From the NCBI RefSeq assembly GCF_033473495.1, contig NC_088936.1:372001-436000 (forward strand): a stretch of 64,000 bases of DNA, read 5' to 3'. Position numbers and translations under genes: made by a program. Position 1 is the stretch's first letter. Every line of letters begins with the position of its first letter. This DNA comes from Cercospora beticola. Lineage: Eukaryota > Ascomycota > Dothideomycetes > Mycosphaerellales > Mycosphaerellaceae. Below are positions 58,891-64,000 of the stretch, in pieces. Under the pieces are notes generated by a model. The model ran no database searches, was not told the DNA's origin, and saw nothing but the letters and a program-made list of their open reading frames with translations.

Positions 58891-61235
58891 AGACCGGCAA
58901 GAGAGCATGTGGATGAGAGCTGAGTGGTACTGGTGGAATGACTGATGACGATAGATTTGCTGCACTTTTGCACGGGGTGGCGCTACACGGCAAATGGCTC
59001 GTTTTGGATAATATTGACGACGTGGAGAGAAACAGCATTCTTATATGGATGCTTCTAAGAATCTCCGGCTCTCTCCCCAAGAAGCAGGATCGGGAATCTC
59101 TGACTGCGAACAATCATCGAAAGACGATGATGGAAGATGAATAGAACCAAGACCTAAACAGATTGGGTGGACGGACGATGACCCTATGCCGGGTCCTTTT
59201 TCCCCGACATTGCAGCTTCTTCCTTGTTGTACTTGGGCAGGTATCGGAGTTCACTTTGAATGCATTGTTGATTGTTTGTAGATAAACATATCGTGAACCG
59301 CATTACAAGCCCGTTGATCTCTATCGCCCAAATTTCGAAAATTGACATCAGGATGCTCCTCGATTCTCTAATGGAAATCCTTTGTCGACGGAAGTCAAAG
59401 CAATGCCCTATGTACGACAGGCTGTACCGTCGCATGCTCGATTTCGTTAGATCAGCGCTTTCCCGGACCATCCAGGAAATCATGCGTTTCTTGAGTGATA
59501 TCCGATCAGCTCGATCTCTTGCCTAAAGAATGGAGCTCCGAGTGCGTGCGTGAAGGTCAGAGCTGTTCTGTGAGAACAGGTCTAGTTCTTCTGAGGACGC
59601 TCACAATGGCTTGAGCGACGAAGATGCTGGACTGGGCCAAAATCTATACTGGTGTGGTATGTTGCTCACGGATGTGTCGACGAGCTCCCTGGCACGGAAA
59701 CAGATGGTTGGGCCATTCCAGGTCAGCGGTAGCATTTACTGTATTTCGACGAAATGGTATCATGAAAGGGTGCATCCTTACCAGCTCCGAGAAGGTTGAT
59801 TGGAGTCAACGATCGATGTTGTTGGTTGTAGTCATGATTCATGTAGTCAACTCCATGTGTGACACGCTTTTCCCACGCGGAAAGCCTCGCCCTACACGTT
59901 CGACCCCAGTGAACGGTCTTGGTTTGAGCTTCTTTTCCTTGATATCCGTAATGTTCCGCAGCGTATCCAGAAACCCAAAACGGTCCCTTGCACCGATTCT
60001 CCTCCATATTGCCTTCCACGATAACGACCACGACTGTATCTTATCGTGATTCTTGCGAAGTCTGGCCTGCACCGGCTGCTTGGGAGATCAGAATATGATT
60101 GCGACTCAGAGATCCAACAAAGGCGTGACCTATCTCCACTCAGCCGCTCCTGCTCAGAACTCTTCCCTTCCACCTTCCACCTTCCATCAGTGCTGCTTTG
60201 TTCCTACCACGTCTTGATTTAGCACACCCTATGCCTCTTTTGGTTAGTATAGTTGAGGTCGGGCTCTTCGCGGAGCGTCTAATGTCAATAAAAAACACAA
60301 CCGGTAAGCCCTAAGTCCGTGCACACACCGCAAAGCAGTCGCGAACGCAGCGCGCCAAGGGTCTGGTGGAGATAGGGCGTGACTTGTAGTGTCATGAGTG
60401 TATATAATATGCATTGGCCGTCCGCCATTGTTTTTCATCGCTCGCTGCCTCATCTCACTTCTGTAAGAAACGCGGCAATTCCTTGAGAGCTGAATCCTCA
60501 GATCAGACTCATCGATCCCGATCTCCCTACGGTGACGACTACGAACGACAAATAACGTGTCCGAGAAATCAAAGCTCCATCTGATCTTGACAGACTTCGG
60601 AATCGAATTCGAACAGGTCTCATCTGTCGACGGCCGAAGCATTATAACAGTTCAAAAGCGCAAAATCAGAGACCGGGTGCTCGCATGGGCTAGAGAGTGC
60701 TGTTATGTGGTGGCATTTGGACCAGAAGTCTTGGCTGTTAGCAGAAGGAACTTGGAAATGCAGAACATTGGGAACGAATCAAAGTGAGAGTAGCAGTATG
60801 CGGCGTGCATCGAAACGTTTTGCTTTGGTCAGTTTCTTTACAACTTATCTCGCCATCGTGATCGTCCTGACATTCCGTATTTAGGGGTGACATCAATCTC
60901 AAGAACTTTACAAATGAGTTAGATGATCGGAATACTCGGTACCTAATGAGCACAGTAACGAAACTCAAGTTTTCTTCCTCATGGTCCTATCTCACTTCAG
61001 ACGCTCCTCGAATGGAATCGGAATATCGGAAGGAAAAATGTAGTGAGTACCTCCGGTAGTAGATGCGACGTTCTGTGCAGCAGTATCTACCTAAATTGTT
61101 CCTTCCGTTGACATTACCGGCTTCAGGGAGGTGCAGTCTGACAAAGAGACAGTCTTGGAAGGTCTTCCAAAAGCACTACCCCATACGCTTCACTCCCTCT
61201 GTCCACAATCCTACCCATTCCAATCCCGACCCCTC
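58891..61235. other. 2.3-kb region without a supported gene
   Basis: ORFs are short. A 76-codon ORF at 60557-60787 (plus) has no recognisable domain. There are short pyrimidine repeats near 60170 (ccaccttccaccttcc). Confidence 0.5.
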
Positions 61236-61997
61236 TCACTTCTCCCTCCAAGCTTCTTCCACAACCCCCGCCAACTCCCTCAACGTTTCCACCCTAACCT
61301 GCATTCCCAACCTCTCCTCACCCCCTCAACCTCCCCACCCGAAAACCCCCTCCGATCAACCCAAACCCTATACTCCAAACCAAACTCCTTCGCCGGTTCC
61401 TGATCATGAAAAATAGAATTCGCAACATGACATAACTCATACTGTTCAATTCCACACCTTCAAATGATCGACTAAATAAGAGAAATTATTCAAATCCGGT
61501 TTGTATGTTCCGATATCTTCGGCGATGTAGACGGCATCGAATGGCAGATTTTGTAAAGGTCCGGTGAGAGTTTGAGAGAAAGATGTGTGGTCGACGTTTG
61601 AGAGGACGATGAGTTTGTAGTGCTGTGCTAGGAGTTGCATTGCGTGGAGAGTGTCGTTGAAAGCTGGGTATGTGCCGATTGAGGAGCGGATTTGTTGGGC
61701 CGCGGATTGGATTTGTTCTTGTGTGAGCTGTCCGTTCTCTACGAGGCGGAGTTCGGTTGCGCAGCGTTCGATTGCGCGGCCGATGGCGATGGATTGTTTC
61801 ATTGTTGGGTGTTCTTGATGTATGGCTGTTTCGTGTCTGGTGATGTCGATTACGAGAGTTTTGTGGTCGGATGGGAGGTAGGGTCCCAGAGCAGAATTCC
61901 GTGCAACTTCTGTGAGGCCTTTTTCCCAATCGATTAGGGTGCCGTAGATGTCGAAGGAGAGGGCTTTGATGGAGCGCCAGGGAATGGTGGAGGCCAT
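61236..61997 (-). pseudogene. HAD-type haloacid dehalogenase gene broken by two frameshifts
   Basis: From the ATG at 61997 the frame gives SFDIYGTLIDWE (motif I, nucleophile Asp), VLSNVD (motif II) and YKPDLNNF (motif III). It stops at 61446, about 45 residues before the fourth motif. Shifting by one base near 61445-61458 gives ELCHVANSIFHDQEPAKEFGLEYRVW, the classic motif IV region. A second one-base shift in the C-tract near 61321 gives VETLRELAGVVEEAW and a stop at 61236, the usual family C-terminus. Both broken segments therefore align with one complete dehalogenase. It is a pseudogene, or the assembly has two homopolymer-type errors. Confidence 0.75.
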
Positions 61998-62347
61998 GTT
62001 CGCAATCGAATAGGGCTTTTGAGGTTGGATGGATCTGTTAGTGCTGACAATTATGTCGCAGTCGAGCATCGACGCTGCAAAATCGCAGCCATGAGGTCGT
62101 TACGATTTATCTCTATGCTTAGCCTTTCATACCTTATCCCCGGCCCGATCGCGATAGATGATGGCTCATCGTGATGACTCAATGTTGTCATGGAGAGTTT
62201 CGATCAAGGATATTCTCTTGATCATCTTGGCACCATCAAGCCAAGCCAATGGTATGCCGTGCGTCCTTTCATCGTTCTGAAATGTCTTACAAATCAACAA
62301 TGCCAAACGACCAACGGCTAAACGACCCTCTCATCGCCCTTCCCTCC
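61998..62347. other. spacer between HAD and decarboxylase genes
   Basis: Both flanking genes are on the minus strand. No feature is visible. Confidence 0.5.
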
Positions 62348-64000
62348 TCAAAAACCCAGCTCCCTGCCCACCTCCTCAATCCTCTTCACAAGTTTCTCCA
62401 CCGTCTCCCTCCTCGTAAAACAATTCACCACAACCCTGAAAAATTTCCCCTCTTCCCCGGGAGCATAATCAACCATGAACTCTCCTCTCTTCATCAAAGT
62501 TTTACAAATCTTTTCTGTTGTTCGGCTGTTCTTCCTCACTGCATCCTCGTTATCCTCACCACCTCCTCTTTGTCTGCCTTGTTTGTTGAAGTAGAAGCAC
62601 ACCTGCAAACAAGGCGGCGGATTCCTCGAAACCAGTGCGAATTTCTTGTTCTCGGATAGTAAATTGGTGAAGTGTGCCGCGATCGCGAAGGCATGATCGA
62701 TCGAGTTCTGGAAACCAAGAGTGCCTTGATATGTCCAAGCCAGGTAGAGTTTGAGGCTGTCTGCTCTGCGGCCGCATTGTGGTGTGAGGTCTGCGAGGTC
62801 GAAGAATTGGTCTGTTTCTTCCTCCTCCCTATCGTTGTCGTGGGTGTTATTCGATTCGTCTTCCTCCTCGTCATTGTCGTGGAAAAGATACCCAGCAGGC
62901 AGCGTCATCCCCTTCTGAAACTGCCTCAAATCCTTCCCTAGTAAGAAAGAACATGTGACGGGGATATTAAGCATTTTGTGCGCGCAAATAGTGATGGAGT
63001 CAGCCAACTCAATCCCCTTCAACTTCCCACTTTGTCGTTGAGTTTCGCTGAATACGACACTCCCGCCCCAGGATCCATCGACGTGTAGCCAGAGACCGTA
63101 CTTCTTGGCCACGCGGGAGATTTCGTCCACAAAATCAAAACTCCCCAAAACCGTCGTCCCCGCCGTAGCATTAACATAAAACGGCGTCTCCCCATCCTCA
63201 AAACTCCTCTCAATCGCCTTCTCAAGCTCCTCAACCCTCATCCTCCCTTCCTCATCAACAGCAACAGCCCTCACAGCATCCGATCCAAACCCAAACATCT
63301 GCGCAGCCTTCTCCACACTATAATGTCCATGTTCACTCGTAAAAATCACAAATTTATACCCTCCATTCCCTTTAACTTTCGTCTCCGGGTAGAGAAAATT
63401 CCTCGCGATGACCATACTCGAAGCATTCGCTGCTGAGCCGCCGGGTTGGGAGACACCGCCTGCGAAGGGGCCGGTGAGACCAAAGAGGGAGGCAAGGGCC
63501 TTTGCGGTGGTTTTTTCGATTAATGTGAGAGCTGGAGAGACGGCGTAGACGTGGGAGTTGGTGTTGAGGGCGCTGAGGAGGAGGTCGGAGGCGAGGCCGA
63601 TGGGGGTGTTGGTGGAGTAGAGTTTGTCGAGGAAGGATTGGTGCCAGGTGTTGACGCTGTTGGAGAGGATGGTTTGGGCTGTGGAGAGGAGGCCTGAGCG
63701 GCCAAGGCCTTGGGTGGGGAGAGTAGGCTGTAAGATGGCTTGGAGTTGGGAGGGGGAGTGTTGGGTTAGGAGGGCGGATTTGTTGGGTTGTTTCTTGTTC
63801 TGGATATCGGAGCCTTCGCTTGCATCGTCGTCTGCTTGTTGGATGAAGTTGACGACTAGTTTTTGGACGGCGGTGAGGAGCTGGCGGGCAAGTCAGTATG
63901 ACATGAAGTAGTGATGTCGCGCAAGGCTGAAGGACCCACATCCTCTGCTTCCTTTGCTCGGTCCAGAGGTTCATCGTCTGCGAACTGCTGCGAACCATTT
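62348..64000 (-). CDS. PLP-dependent group II decarboxylase (glutamate/tyrosine decarboxylase-like), 5'-truncated
   Basis: Two visible exons on the minus strand, 64000-63940 (open at the window edge) and 63880-62348, with a 59-bp intron, give about 530 residues. The group II decarboxylase order is clear: GGVSQPGGSAANASSMVIAR, FTSEHGHYSVEKAAQMFG, NATAGTTVLGSFD, WLHVDGSWGGS (PLP aspartate) and ICAHKMLNIP, with the Schiff-base lysine in the HK pair. Several members decarboxylate glutamate, tyrosine, DOPA or cysteine sulphinate, and the substrate cannot be read here. An acidic insert (residues DNDEEEDESNNTHDNDREEEE) follows the lysine region and is unusual. Confidence 0.88.

Noticed and set aside
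61063..61416. plus-strand Pro/Ser-rich 117-codon ORF
   Set aside because: Antisense of the frameshifted dehalogenase. The sense strand explains the sequence better.

Overview
The window is nuclear DNA of a filamentous ascomycete (Pezizomycotina). The gene set points to Dothideomycetes, but this is an inference from gene content and not a taxonomic proof. Genes are split by short introns, mostly 50-90 bp, with GT..AG ends and CTRAC branch sites. Spacers are 0.3-2.8 kb. The proteins are typically fungal: a UMTA/LaeA-like methyltransferase, sedolisin, CFEM-type PTH11 receptor, PalB calpain, Rna14, Kes1/Osh4-like protein and Arb2-domain protein. I found no transposon, rRNA, tRNA or CRISPR array.

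Layout. 0-16.9 kb: 3' end of a methyltransferase, a MUP1-like methionine permease, a GPI-anchored sedolisin lacking two catalytic residues, a tiny spliced gene for an 8-cysteine defensin-like secreted peptide (minus strand, 6268-6568), a sulfotransferase-like protein, a RRT8/EI24-like membrane protein, a class III aminotransferase and a PAP2/AUR1-like membrane protein. 18.6-31.1 kb: a run of secreted or wall proteins (PAN-like Thr-rich glycoprotein, HELFH putative metalloprotease, GH1 beta-glucosidase, KPTYPAE-repeat wall protein) with an RBM5-like splicing factor among them. 32.4-39 kb: small F-box-like protein, Arb2-domain protein and CFEM/PTH11-like receptor. 39-43 kb: an ATP-grasp ligase beside a DDGS/EEVS-type sugar-phosphate cyclase, i.e. 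two of the three core mycosporine enzymes without the usual O-methyltransferase. 45-59 kb: housekeeping genes (UNC-50/GMH1, Rna14, a small mitochondrial protein, a peroxisomal carrier, PalB/Rim13, an oxysterol-binding protein). 61-64 kb: a HAD dehalogenase broken by two frameshifts and the 3' part of a PLP-dependent group II decarboxylase that runs off the window.

How they work together. The only pair that looks like a pathway is cyclase plus ATP-grasp. The cyclase would make a demethyl-4-deoxygadusol-type core and the ligase would couple it to an amino acid. The secreted block at 18.6-31 kb and the defensin/sedolisin pair at 4-6.6 kb suggest an outward-facing (wall, host or competitor) gene neighbourhood. 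The 45-59 kb part is ordinary conserved core genome. Exon structures were worked out by hand from splice motifs, reading frame and family similarity, and every multi-exon model given sums to a whole number of codons.
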